This document shows, in pieces, positions 43,101-58,100 of a stretch of 64,000 bases of DNA (positions within the stretch are counted from its first letter, which is position 1; each line of letters starts with the position of its first letter). The notes below the pieces were generated by a model. The model did not search any database and had not been told where the DNA came from. It worked only from the letters and a program-made list of their open reading frames with translations. A program made the translations under genes and the position numbers. This DNA comes from Apostichopus japonicus (taxonomy: Eukaryota > Echinodermata > Holothuroidea > Aspidochirotida > Stichopodidae): assembly GCF_037975245.1 (NCBI RefSeq), contig NC_092576.1, positions 24,763,611 through 24,827,610 on the forward strand, written 5' to 3'.

Positions 43101-46100
43101 AATGTTTGCATTCATCGAGCGTAACATGTCGACATGAAGAGAAACACAGGCAGTGTAATGAAATGATGCTGGAATGTTAACCAACTTCAACATCTGTTGT
43201 CAAAGTAAATTTATTTCACACATGGCAGTTTCATATGTTAAAGAAATACATTCATGCGATAGCAAAGAAGAATCATCTAGCATCAGCTTGTATGTAAATG
43301 TTTTCTAAATATGTTACACACTTCTATTAATAACCAACCTATTCACATGCTACACACACAGGCTATTCATAACCGACCTATAGACAACATGCTACACAAA
43401 TTATATTCAGAACCAATGTATTTGTGACATGCTACAAACACATGATATTCATAACAGACCTATATACCACATGCTACACACAAAGGCTATTCATAACTGA
43501 CCTATAGACAACATGCTACACAAATTCTATTCAGAACCAATCTATATGTGACATGCTACACACACATGATATTCATAAGAGACCTATATACCACATGCTA
43601 CACACAAAGGCTATTCATAACTGACCTATAGACAACATGCTACACAAATTCTATTCAGAACCAATCTATATGTGACATGCTACACACACATGATATTCAT
43701 AAGAGACCTATACACCACATGCTACACACACAGGCTATTCATAACTGACCTATAGACAACATGCTACACAAATTCTATTCAGAACCAATCTATATGTGAC
43801 ATGCTACACACACATGATATTCATAAGAGACCTATACACCACATGCTACACACAAAGGCTATTCATAACTGACCTATATGCGACATACTACACACACAGG
43901 ATATTCATAACCTACCTATACACAACATGCTACACAAATTCTATTCAGAACCAATCTATATGTGACATGCTACACACACATGATATTCATAAGAGACCTA
44001 TACACCACATGCTACACACAAAGGCTATTCATAACTGACCTATATGCGACATACTACACACACAGGATATTCATAACCTACCTATACACAACATGCTACA
44101 CAAATTCTATTCAGAACCAATCTATATGTGACATGCTACACACACATGATATTCATAAGAGACCTATACACCACATGCTACACACAAAGGCTATTCATAA
44201 CTGACCTATATGCGACATACTACACACACAGGATATTCATAACCTACCTATACACAACATGCTACACAAATTCTATTCAGAACCAATCTATATGTGACAT
44301 GCTACACACACATGATATTCATAAGAGACCTATACACCACATGCTACACACAAAGGCTATTCATAACTGACCTATATGCGACATACTACACACACAGGAT
44401 ATTCATAACCTACCTATACACAACATGCTACACAAATTCTATTCAGAACCAATCTATATGTGACATGCTACACACACATGATATTCATAAGAGACCTATA
44501 CACCACATGCTACACACAAAGGCTATTCATAACTGACCTATATGCGACATACTTCACACACAGGATATTCATAACCTACCTATACACAACATGCTACACA
44601 AATTCTATTCAGAACCAATCTATATGTGACATGCTACACACACATGATATTCATAAGAGACCTATACACCACATGCTACACACAAAGGCTATTCATAACT
44701 GACCTATATGCGACATACTACACACACAGGATATTCATAACCTACCTATACACAACATGCTACACAAATTCTATTCAGAACCAATCTATATGTGACATGC
44801 TACACACACATGATATTCATAAGAGACCTATACACCACATGCTACACACAAAGGCTATTCATAACTGACCTATATGCGACATACTACACACACAGGATAT
44901 TCATAACCTACCTATACACAACATGCTACACAAATTCTATTCAGAACCAATCTATATGTGACATGCTACACACACATGATATTCATAAGAGACCTATACA
45001 CCACATGCTACACACAAAGGCTATTCATAACTGACCTATATGCGACATACTACACACACAGGATATTCATAACCTACCTATACACAACATGCTACACAAA
45101 TTCTATTCAGAACCAATCTATATGTGACATGCTACACACACATGATATTCATAAGAGACCTATACACCACATGCTACACACAAAGGCTATTCATAACTGA
45201 CCTATATGCGACATACTACACACACAGGATATTCATAACCTACCTATACACAACATGCTACACAAATTCTATTCAGAACCAATCTATATGTGACATGCTA
45301 CACACACATGATATTCATAAGAGACCTATACACCACATGCTACACACAAAGGCTATTCATAACTGACCTATATGCGACATACTTCACACACAGGATATTC
45401 ATAACCTACCTATACACAACATGCTACACAAATTCTATTCAGAACCAATCTATATGTGACATGCTACACACACATGATATTCATAAGAGACCTATACACC
45501 ACATGCTACACACAAAGGCTATTCATAACTGACCTATATGCGACATACTACACACACAGGATATTCATAACCTACCTATACACAACATGCTACACAAATT
45601 CTATTCAGAACCAATCTATATGTGACATGCTACACACACATGATATTCATAAGAGACCTATACACCACATGCTACACACAAAGGCTATTCATAACTGACC
45701 TATATGCGACATACTACACACACAGGATATTCATAACCTACCTATATGACATGCTAACACACAGGTTATTCATAATCAACCTATACACAACATGCTACAC
45801 ACACAGGTTATTCATAACCAACCTATGCACAACATGCTACACACAAAGGCTATTCAAAACCGACCATATGCGACATGCTACACACACAGGATATTCATAA
45901 CAGACATATATACCACATGCTACACACACAGGCTATTTATAACATGCTAGAGATATAAGTCATTCATAACCGACCTTTATGCGACATGCCACACACACAG
46001 GCTATTCATAACCAACATATATGCGACATGCTACACACACAGGCTATTTATAACCTACCTATATGCGACATGCTACACACACAGGCTATTCATAACCAAC

Positions 46101-49100
46101 CTATATGCGACATACTACACACAAATGCTATTCATAATCCAGCTATATGCGACATGCTACACACACAGGAATGATATAATATGATAATATGGTAAGCTCA
46201 ATCCAGTATTTTAAGATTATTCTTTGAAATCCATCAAATCTACTTAATCTTGAGATTAAGGTCTATATACTGTACTATAATATGATTTCAGTCAACAAAC
46301 TAATTCTGCAACACCTGAAATAAGAAACCCCTTTGAGAGAGTTTTGCTATGCTTAGTATTACTACGAAATATTCAAATTGTGGGTGGTTAAACTCATAAA
46401 TATGGTAATAACATGAAATGTCAAACGAGCAGATAGATGTGGCGCATCATATTTTTATTTATAATCCTTTATTTATCGTTAAGATTGGTTTTTTAATTCT
46501 CAGTGAATTATTCAAGGAACAGTTGCTTCAGGCTTGACCTTCTTCCCTCTGTTCAGTGGAGCTGTTACAATACAGATACAATTTCAAACCGAGATGAAGA
46601 ACCAGAGATCATAAATAATATTCATACGGCTGGTAAAAGGATTCTGTTCAGCTCCAGTCATCCCTACAGAATTATTCCTACACCTTCTTTGCTCTCCTCA
46701 TCAAACGTAGTCTCCCTTCTTAATTCTTACTTCCTAAATCATTTTCCGTTACTTGTAATCCCCATGATAATGTCTCCTCTTGTTGTGTGGATTACATTTT
46801 ACTTTCAACACAATACAGACAATTTTTATGATTACTTTACGAGTATTAAAGAAGTTTTCGAGTCGCTTGTTTCTGCCTCTTGAAGTCATTAACCTCGAAC
46901 GGGAAATATATAACTGCAGTAGCAAGGAGCAAAGCCTTGAATAAACGCGAAACTTGTCAGTCTAATAAAAATGATTGAGCTGGCCTGGGAGAAAGTGTTG
47001 TTTTGTATACTATTGTTACTAAAATACAAGATATTATCACATTTTATTTGTATTTTAAAGACCACTCTGTTTGTATCTGCTTAATCTATACATTTCTGAC
47101 CTTCTTTGTATTTGTTTGTATTGTACTTGTTTGGATTGTTCATTGATACACTTTGTTGTCAATTGCTAAGTCCTTCTATTTTTGGTTCGTGTTGTTTTGT
47201 ATTTATTATGGACGCTAAATATGCGTCTAAGAGACTGACTTTGGTCAGCTTGGGGCATTGATAAGCCAATGAGGCATCTTTGCGAGTTCCTGCTTGCAGG
47301 AGGATCTAAAATACATAAGAAAATACATTGTGTGTTTTAAGTTGTTCCTGTTTTAATTTTTATCCTTCTTTTTCTTTATGATCTGTTTTTTTTTGGAGTT
47401 GATGTAAAGTTTGGTATTTTTTGCTCTTGTTCTGCAGCTTTTACTATTCCCTCCAGATTGGTTTACCTCTTCTAATAGTCTCACTAATGGTCATCCATCA
47501 ACTAATTCCTCCTCCTCATCAGCTCATCATGTACTCCAAGAATACAACTTCATTAAAACCACTCTCTGCTTCCGGTGTAAGACACCACTCAAAGGTAATT
47601 ATTTCTTAATTAATTACAAAATACACAACACCAATCTGCTGACTTCATCAACACCAGTTAGAATTTGTACTGAATCTATCTAACAGTTTAATATCATAGT
47701 TTAAAAATAGTAATATCAAAACCAGTCATGGAATCCAGAAAGGTAAAAGATTGGTGCAAAATGAACTTGTAAGATACAATGCATTATTCGGAAGGGATTA
47801 AAGGCATTGAAGACTTGTGCACAAAGAAACGTCTGGTGCCGGTAATCTGACCTAGTTTCGAATGAGGTGTAACAGAAGTGTTAGACACCACCATCGATCC
47901 CAGAAAATACACACACAGCTTGCTACCGTCGGTAATTAGACACTAGTATACAGTCAATACATGCAGCTACGGTCAATACCCACAGCACACAGTGTACATA
48001 GCAGCGATGGACATCCCAGGTCCAGATAAAAGATAACAAGGTATCACGTTTCATTACTGTCTGCATTTTGTAGTGACAAGAAGAAAACTTCACTTGTAAG
48101 CTACAGAAAGTTAACTTTTTGGGGGGCAGCACGCGGTTTGGAGCGAGACTTCAATGCCTTTAAGCACTGGATGCTGTGATTTTATTTCTCCCTGAAGTTA
48201 CTGTCTAGTTCTGGATAAGTTTAGATTAGCTATAATGTACAAAGCAAGTTTCCTTGTAGTAGTTGGAATTTTAAAGGAAACCTGGTGATAATTACTTTAT
48301 AAAAAAGAGTACTTACTTCCTTAAATAAAAATCCTCCCTTCTCCTGTCACTGCGTCACTAACTGGTCCCTAATTAATTTCCTAATACTTTTAGCTAACTT
48401 TGGTAGCGAATGGCTGCTGTATGCAATGTGCTGACAACAAAGCTAGGCTAGGCTCTAAAGTAATGTGTGAAGGTGTGCTAGTGATCTACGCAACGACTGC
48501 GACTGCGGAGTTACTTCCGCCAGCAAATCGACCACAACCTTGCATTTATCAATTAAATGTTACTTACTTCAGCAGGTCATTAGTAAGTTAAATTAATTCC
48601 ATCCGATTGTAACACAACACAATAGAATTCTATCATGCATAATAGAAGAGGTTTGATCAGATATTGTTTCTTTTGATCGTTGCAGGTTTGATGAAGCAAG
48701 GCGTACGGTGTAAAATCTGCAAAGTTTCTGTCCATCATAAGTGCCAGGAGAATCTTCCAGATTGCAGTGTATTAGCTGTGAGTCTTCTTTCATTTCCTAT
48801 TTTATTTCAGTCTTATTTTATTTCATTTCATTTGGAGAGTTATGCTCAGTGGTTAACGCCGGTGCCCTTTCAATCATGAGGTCCCCGGTTCGAGTCACTC
48901 CCAGATTAATGTATGTCGTCCAGTTACAGAGTTGTTGACAATTGACAGTTTAAAACTATCGACGTTATATATGAATCTAAGGGACTGACTTCGGTCAGCT
49001 TGCGGCTTTGATAAGTCAATGAGGATTTCAGTTGAACCACTGCAATGCCTTAAAATGCAAACATTCTATGATTTAAAATAAGTCATTGAGATCTGTATGC

Positions 49101-52100
49101 ACCTATCTATGGGGTTCATGTATGCCCAATATATTTGTGTCCTCATTTGGTCAGGATCAAAGAGGAGAGGAGGGAGGGTTTGGTTTGGGAGGTAGGGAGG
49201 GAGGTTAATTATTAAGCACCCAGAGGGGAGATTTATAGAATACTTTGCAATAAACTTGCATATTTCATGAGCAAGGTTATGACTACCAACCTTCAAAACA
49301 AACTTGTAATGTATCGTAGAGGTATTTCAGTGTACTTTAGGTCAAAATTCTTTTAAAAAAATAAAATGAAACTTTTGCATTTTGAAACCAGAAGACTTTT
49401 GAGTTTTTAACATACCTGCCTATCATGGCTGTTCATTGGCTTATATAGATGAGGGATATTACTGGCAGTCGGCTAAGGATGTATGTACAGTGGACATATA
49501 ACACTAGATAGTTTGGAAGTTGAAAGTAACACAACAAACGCTACCCCTCAAAATCATTTCCATAAACATTTAATATCAAACAGAAAGAATTAATAGCAAG
49601 CTAATTCTGATTCCAAATTATCATACCTCGTCTGAGTGGTGTTTCTGTGCACAGACTAATTTATCATTTTTAATACTCTGTTATCAGCATAATGAATGTC
49701 AGTAGAGGATGTTGTGTTTACAAATACTGCCGCCTGACATTTGATTTACGCCGACAGCGTAAGTGCGAGAAATTGAGCGACTTTAACCGCTTTGTAGACG
49801 TTATTAAACACTTGATTTGTGATGACTGGGGCACATTTTGTCAGGTTGTGTACAAACTGTTCTCAAGAGCAAAGACAATTTTTTTATGATAAGTCAACAG
49901 TTTCCAAGGCAATGGAATAACAGACGAGTAAAAAAACTAGATAAAAGAGTTTAAACAATTAAGATAAACGCACCATATTTTCTTCAGTTTAGAAAAAAAA
50001 TTCAACTTTGTATTTATGAGAAGAGAGAGGAGATGAAATAGCAGATGTAATCAACTGACAGACTTCAGAGAGCAATTATTTTTCAAATCTGATCAAACTT
50101 GAAAGAATTGTTTTTATACAAATTCTGAGTTCTGGATATTCCCTGAAAGCTAGTTGTATAGAGTGCTGGACATTCCCTGAAAGCTAGTTATATAGTACTG
50201 GACATTCACTGACTTTAAGTCAGTTTAGCAATTAGTAGTGTATGGTTAGAAACATGCTGACAATTAGCAGTGTATGGTTAGAAACATACTGACAATTAGC
50301 AGTATATGGTTTATAGAAACGAACTGATAATTAGCAGTGTATGGTTTATAGAAACATACTGATAATTAGCAGTGTATGGTTTATAGAAACATACTGGCAA
50401 TTTAGCTGTGTATGGTTAGAAACATACTGACAATTAGCAGTATATGGTTTATAGAAACATACTGATAATTAGCAGTGTATGGTTTATAGAAACATACTGA
50501 TAATTAGCAGTGTATGGTTTATAGAATCATACTGGCAATTTAGCTGTGTATGGTTAGAAACATACTGACAATTAGCAGTATATGGTTTATAGAAACATAC
50601 TGATAATTAGCAGTGTATGGTTTATAGAAACATAATGGCAATTTAGCTGTGTATGGTTAGAAATATACTGACAATTAGCAGTATATAGTAAGAAACATAC
50701 TGACAATTAGCAGTGTATGGTTAGAAACATATTGACAATTAGCAGTGTATGATTTGAAACATACTGACAATTAGCAGTGTATGGTTTATAGAAACATACT
50801 GATAATTAGCAGTGTATGGTTTATAGAAACATACTGGCAATTTAGCTGTGTATGGTTAGAAACATACTGACAATTAGCAGTATATGGATAGAAACATACT
50901 GACAATTAGCAGTGTATGGTTAGAAACATACTGACAATTAGCAGTGTATGGTTAGAAACATACTGACAATTAGCAGTGTATGGTTAGAAACATACTGACA
51001 ATTAGCAGTGTATGGTTTATAGAAACATACTGACAATTAGCAGTGTATGGTTTATAGAAACATACTGGCAATTTAGCTGTGTATGGTTAGAAACATACTG
51101 ACAATTAGCAGTATATGGTTAGAAACATACTGACAATTAGCAATGTATGATGAAAAAACATACTGACAATTAGCAGTGTATGGTTAGAAACATACTGACA
51201 ATTAGCAGTGTATGGTTAGAAACATACTGACAATTAGCAGTGTATGGTTTATAGAAACATACTGACAATTAGCAGTGTATGGTTTATAGAAACATACTGG
51301 CAATTTAGCTGTGTATGGTTAGAAACATACTGACAATTAGCAGTATATGGTTAGAAACATACTGACAATTAGCAATGTATGGTGAGAAACATACTGACAA
51401 TTAGCAGTGTATGGTTAGAAACATACTGACAATTAGCAGTGTATGGTAAGAAACATACTGACAATTAGCAGTGCATGGTAAGAAACATACTGACAATTAG
51501 CAGTGTATGGTTAGAAACATACTGACAATTAGCAGTGTATGGTTAGAAAAATACTGACAATTAGCAGTGTATGGTTAGAAACATACTGACAATTAGCAGT
51601 GCATGGTTAGAAACATACTGACAATTAGCAGTGTATGGTTAGAAACATACTGACAAATTTACCAAAAAATGTCAGTGTATCAGTACAGAAATTAGTGTTC
51701 ATATTTTGCATAGTATTTTTGAAGGCTCTGGACTTTGTCTCCTATGAAATAGGATGGTTGTTCTGTGTACAAACACTAATAGGATGGTTGTGCTGTGTAC
51801 AAACACTAATATGATAGTTGTTCCGTGTACAAACACTAATAGGATGGTTGTTCTGAGTACAAACACTAATAGGATGGTTGTTCTGACTACAAACACTAAT
51901 AGGATGGTTTTTCTGTGTACAAACACTAATAGGACGGTTATTCTGTGTACAAACACTAATGTGATGGTTGTTCCGTGTACGAACACTAATAGGATGGTTG
52001 TTCTGTGTAAAAATACTCATAGGACAGTTGTTCTGTGTACAAACACTCATAGGATGGTTGTTCTGTGTACAAACACTCATAGGATGGTTGTTCTGTGTAC

Positions 52101-55100
52101 AAACACTAATAGGACGGTTGTTCTGTGTACAAACACTAATAGGACGGTTGTTCTGTGTACAAACACTCATACGATGGTTGTTCTGTGTACAAACACTCAT
52201 AGGACGGTTGTTCTGTGTACAAACACTAATAGGATGGCTGTTCTGTGTACAAACACTAATGGGATGGTTGTTCTGTGTACAAACACTCATAGGATGGTTG
52301 TTCTGTGTACAAACACTCATAGGACGGTTGTTCTGTGTACAAACACTAATAGGATGGCTGTTCTGTGTACAAACACTAATGGGATGGTTCTGTGTACAAA
52401 CACTGCTATGCAGTTTTGCAATCGTAGAGCAATTTGCCTACTTTTGCATAGCATATGACAATCTGTTACCAGATTAATTATTCCTTGATATGGTGACAAC
52501 AAGTGATTTGTGCAAAATATGTAGTGATATTAAACTAGCTGTGTATGTTGCAATAAACATAAGGTGTCTAATTTCACATAACAAGTGCCAGGTACTACAG
52601 CAGTACTATTACAACTGTTGCTGATTAATGTCAGAGTAACATATAATGACAAACATGAATTAAACTTAATATGGAGAAGTCTGTCAGGCTCGACATCAGT
52701 AGAATTAAGCAGGTGAAAATAAAGGGTGATTCAATTGCATGAAGAACTCTTTTACAAAAGAAAAGGCAAGTACTTTAAATGAGGCTGGTTTTGTCTTGTT
52801 CAAAGAAAAGTGGTTAATATGATCCTGATGCAGAAAGATATGAGATATGGTGGCGCTTATTATGGCACATCATGTCTTTGTTGTTGAGATGTATACAATG
52901 TAAAAAGACTTTTTAATGTTAATGTTCACTTACAGCAAGAACTGGCAAAGTCTGGAAAGGCAGGCAGTAAGAAAATATTCCGGCGGCAGAACAGTGTGCA
53001 AGACATCAGAGTGTCTTTGGTATAAAGATCAGTCTTTTCCTGCATGACATGTCATATTCCTGCTTGGCTAACCACATGTTTAACTGTACAGCTACCCCAC
53101 CCCTTGAGTGTGTGAAACCTGTGTCCATGTATGAAGAGCTAGTTTAATCATTTATCACACATCGATGCGGTAAGGCTTCCAGTATCGAGCCATGTACAGC
53201 TACCCCACCCCCTGAGTGTGTGAAACCTGTGTCCATGCATGAAGAGCTAGTTTAATCATTTATCACACATCGATGCGGTAAGGCTTCCAGTATCGAGCCA
53301 TGTACAGCTACCCCACCCCCTGAGTGTGTGAAACCTGTGTCCATGCATGAAGAGCTAGTTTAATCATTTATCACACATCGATGCGGTAAGGCTTCCAGTA
53401 TCGAGCCATGTACAGCTACCCCACCCCCTGAGTGTGTGAAACCTGTGTCCATGCATGAAGAGCTAGTTTAATCATTTATCACACATCGATGCGGTAAGGC
53501 TTCCAGTATCGAGCCATGTACAGCTACCCCACCCCCTGAGTGTGTGAAACCTGTGTCCATGCATGAAGAGCTAGTTTAATCATTTATCACACATCAGTGC
53601 GGTAAGACTTCCAGTATCGAGCCCTGTACAGCTACCCCACCCCCTGAGTGTGTGAAACCTGTGTCCATGCATGAAGAGCTAGTTTAATCATTTATCACAC
53701 ATCGGTGGGGTAAGGCTTCCAGTATCGAGCCCTGTACAGCTACCCCACCCCCTGGGTGTGTGAAACCTGTGTCCATGCATGAAGAGCTAGTTTAATCATT
53801 TATCACACATCAGTGGGGTAAGGCTTTCAGTATCGAGCCCTGTACAGCTACCCCACCCCCTGGGTGTGTGAAACCTGTGTCCATGCATGAAGAGCTAGTT
53901 AAATCATTTATCACACATCGGTGGGTAAGGCTTCCAGTATCGAACCCTGTACAGCTACCCCACCCCCTGGGTGTGTGAAACCTGTGTCCATGCATGAAGA
54001 GCTAGTAAAATCATTTATCACACATCGGTGGGGTAAGGCTTCCAGTATCGAGCCCTGTACAGCTACCCCACCCCCTGGGTGTGTGAAACCTGTGTCCATG
54101 CATGAAGAGCTAGTAAAATCATTTATCACACATCGGTGGGGTAAGGCTTCCAGTATCGAGCCCTGTACAGCTACCCCACCCCCTGGGTGTGTGAAACCTG
54201 TGTCCATGCATGAAGAGCTAGTTTAATCATTTATCACACATCGGTGGGGTAAGACTTCCAGTATCGAGCCCTGTACAGCTACCCCACCCCCTGGGTGTGT
54301 GAAACCTGTGTCCATGCATGAAGAGCTAGTTTAATCATTTATCACACATCGGTGGGGTAAGGCTTCCAGTATCGAGCCCTTTACAGCTACCCCACCCCCT
54401 GGGTACGTGAAACCCATGTCCATTCATGAAGAGCTAGTTAAATCATTTATCACACATCGGTGGGGTAAGGCTTCCAGTATCGAGCCCTGTACAGCTACCC
54501 CACCCCCTGGGTGTGTGAAACCCGTGTCCATGCATGAAGAGCTAGTTAAATCATTTATCACACATCGGTGGGTAAGGCTTCCAGTATCGAACCCTGTACA
54601 GCTACCCCACCCCCTGGGTGTGTGAAACCTGTGTCCATGCATGAAGAGCTAGTAAAATCATTTATCACACATCGGTGGGGTAAGGCTTCCAGTATCGAGC
54701 CCTGTACAGCTACCCCACCCCCTGGGTGTGTGAAACCTGTGTCCATGCATGAAGAGCTAGTAAAATCATTTATCACACATCGGTGGGGTAAGGCTTCCAG
54801 TATCGAGCCCTGTACAGCTACCCCACCCCCTGGGTGTGTGAAACCTGTGTCCATGCATGAAGAGCTAGTTTAATCATTTATCACACATCAGTGCGGTAAG
54901 ACTTCCAGTATCGAGCCCTTTACAGCTACCCCACCCCCTGGGTACGTGAAACCCATGTCCATTCATGAAGAGCTAGTTAAATCATTTATCACACATCGGT
55001 GGGGTAAGGCTTCCAGTATCGAGCCCTGTACAGCTACCACACCCCCTGGGTGTGTGAAACCCGTGTCCATGCATGAAGAGCTAGTTTAATCATTTATCAC

Positions 55101-58100
55101 ACATCGGTGCGGTAAGACTTCCAGTATCGAGCCCTGTACAGCTACCCCACCCCCTGGGTGTGTGAAACCTGTGTCCATGCATGAAGAGCTAGTTAAATCA
55201 TTTATCACACATCGGTGGGGTAAGGCTTCCAGTATCGAGCCCTGTACAGCTATCTCACCTCTGGATGTGTGAAACCTGTGTCCATGTATGAAGAGCTAGT
55301 TTAATCATTTATCACACATCAGTGGGGTAAGGCTTCCAGTATCGAGGCCTGTACAGCTACCCCACCCCCTGGGTGTGTGAAACCTGTGTCCATGCATGAA
55401 GAGCTAGTTTAATCATTTATCACACATCGGTGGGGTAAGGCTTCCAGTATCGAGCCCTGTACAGCTATCTCACCTCTGGATGTGTGAAACCTGTGTCCAT
55501 GTATGAAGAGCTAGTTTAATCATTTATCACACATCAGTGGGGTAAGGCTTCCAGTATCGAGGCCTGTACAGCTACCCCACCCCCTGGGTGTGTGAAACCT
55601 GTGTCCATGTATGAAGAGCTAGTTTAATCATTTATCACACATCAGTGGGGTAAGGCTTCCAGTATCGAGGCCTGTACAGCTACCCCACCCCCTGGGTGTG
55701 TCAAACCTGTGTCCATGCATGAAGAGCTAGTTTAATCATTTATCACACATCAGTGGGATAAAGGCTTTCAGTATCGAGCCCTGTACCGCTACCCCACCCC
55801 CTGAGTGTGTGAAACTTGTGTCCATGCATGAATAGCTAGTTTAATCATTTATCACACATCGGTGGGGTCAGGCTTCCAGTATCGAGCCCTGTACAGCTGG
55901 ATGCCATTCAAATTAAATATTCACGACACACTTGCTATTTTGCACACATTATTCAATGTCTCAGATGTTTGAGACAGCTGCATGAGTTGAACGCCAGTTT
56001 TGGTGAGACACATAGGCGTAGGGGGCTGGGGGGCTGCAGCCCCCAACCAAAAATTGTTGTGAAAATACGGGCAATAATGCTGAAAAATTTTCGGGCACCT
56101 ACTGAAAGAAAAATAATTTGCAATGTGCTTTTCAATGGTTAAACTTATATTATTATTATGATCATTATTATTCTTACGACTTCCCCAATAACTATAACCA
56201 ATATGGAAGGGTAAAAACACGGCAAATGATTGTATGTTATTGGCATGCGATGTAATAACCAATGCATGCCTATATGATATGCACATTAAGATGTTGGATG
56301 CACGCGGAGGGCGCGAACAATTTTGGTTATATTTTTCGGGCAAGTCGTTACAGCCCCCTCCCCTTAAATCAAACTGGGCTCCTACGCCTATGTATGTGAG
56401 ACAAGTGTCTTTATGTGTGCATGTGCATGATACACCATGAAAGTACTAGTTACTATAGTTTGATGATTTGATGTCGGATATGTAGAGGTGATTGACAAAC
56501 ACAGTCATTAGACTATGGGAACCTCATCTAGCTAACACAGGAATAGGTCCCCTAGCTACTTGTATGTATTAACTTATGTGACCTCCTTCAGAAAGATGCA
56601 AGCAATTCCCTGTTAATTGCATGTAAGTTTTATATGTTGGCTACTTTAAAGGAATATGGGAGGTTGCCTGGGTTGTATGTACATGACTTCTGTTACCTTG
56701 GTCAGAAAGATTGGTGCATGTGCCCCTGAGAATATGTAAATTGTTGTTTATACCTATAGGTAATGAAAATGGTTTCTATAAAATATGCATAACTTTCTCT
56801 TCATTAGCTCAGATAGGTGGGAAGTTCCTCGGGTTGTGTGTGATTTATGTTTGTTAGCTCTGAAAGATTCTAGGTAAATTCCATTTTATGTATTTCTGGA
56901 AAAATGGGAAGTACCCTGATTATATAATAATAATAATATAGAGAAAAAAACAAAAGCTTGAGCACAGAAACCTAAACAAATAAAAAATATGTAGTTGTAT
57001 CAGTCATAGTGTCCTACTGCTTTTAGTATTTTTCTTTATCTCGCCTGCAGTGTGGTTACTATATGGTTCAATAATAACATTGAGACAGCTAGTTTTTGCA
57101 TCATTTTTCATAATAAGAAAACATGTCTACACTATTAGATACTATTATCTCTTAACAATGACATTAGCTTGACTGGTCAGCTCATTGCTAATTAGCAACC
57201 GTTATCACAGTAGATGTACTTAGCCTACCTACCATTATCACAGTAGATGTACCTAGCCTAGCTACCATTATCATATAGATGTACCCAGCCTAGCTGCCAT
57301 TACCATATAGATGTACCTAGCTTAGCTACCATTATCATAGTAGATGTACCTAGCCTAGCTACCATTATCATATAGATGTTCCTAGCCTAGCTACCATTAT
57401 CATATAGATGTACCTAGCCTAGCTACCATTATCATAGTAGATCTTTTGTAGCTATTGTCTAGCTACCATTATCATAGTAGATGTACCTAGCCCAGCTACC
57501 ATTTTCATATAGATGTTCCTAGCCTAGCTACCATTATCATATAGATGTACCTAGCCTAGCTACCATTATCATAGTAGATCTTTTGTAGCTATTGTCTAGC
57601 TACCATTATCATAGTAGATGTACCTAGCCTAGCAACCTTTATCATTTTAGATGTACCTAGCCCAGCTACCATTATCATAGTACATGTACCTAGCCTAGCT
57701 ACCATTATCATATAGATGTACCTAGCCTAGCTACCATTATCATATAGATGTACCTAGCCTAGCTACCATTATCATATAGATGTACCTAGCCTAACTACCA
57801 TTATCATAGTAGATCTTTTGTAGCTATTGTCTAGCTACCATTATCATAGTAGATGTACCTAGCCTAGCAACCTTTATCATTTTAGATGTACCTAGCCCAG
57901 CTACCATTATCATAGTACATGTACCTAGCCTAGCTACCATTATCATATAGATGTACCTAGCCTAGCTACCATTATCATATAGATGTACCTAGCCTAGCTA
58001 CCATTATCATATAGATGTACCTAGCCTAGCTACCATTATCATATAGATGTACCTAGCCTAGCTACCATTATCATAGTAGATCTTTTGTAGCTATTGTCTA

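Noticed and set aside
43330-46175. Regularly spaced repeats as a CRISPR array
   Set aside because: There are no unique spacers, units are contiguous and the context is a eukaryotic intron; it is a satellite. The same applies to the other arrays.
46503-46883. 126-codon + strand frame as an exon
   Set aside because: Acceptor-like TTCTCAG precedes it, but including it breaks the coiled-coil to C1 join and its sequence shows no domain; likely chance.
51742-52458. Open frames of 192 and 234 codons in the 30-bp satellite
   Set aside because: Pure 10-codon periodicity on both strands; outside the gene's phase and without splice sites.
53911-54873. Repeated 36-residue frames with Cys and Pro, resembling a repeat protein
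   Set aside because: Units are interrupted by in-frame stops and single-base deletions in neighbouring copies, so no selection for coding is visible.
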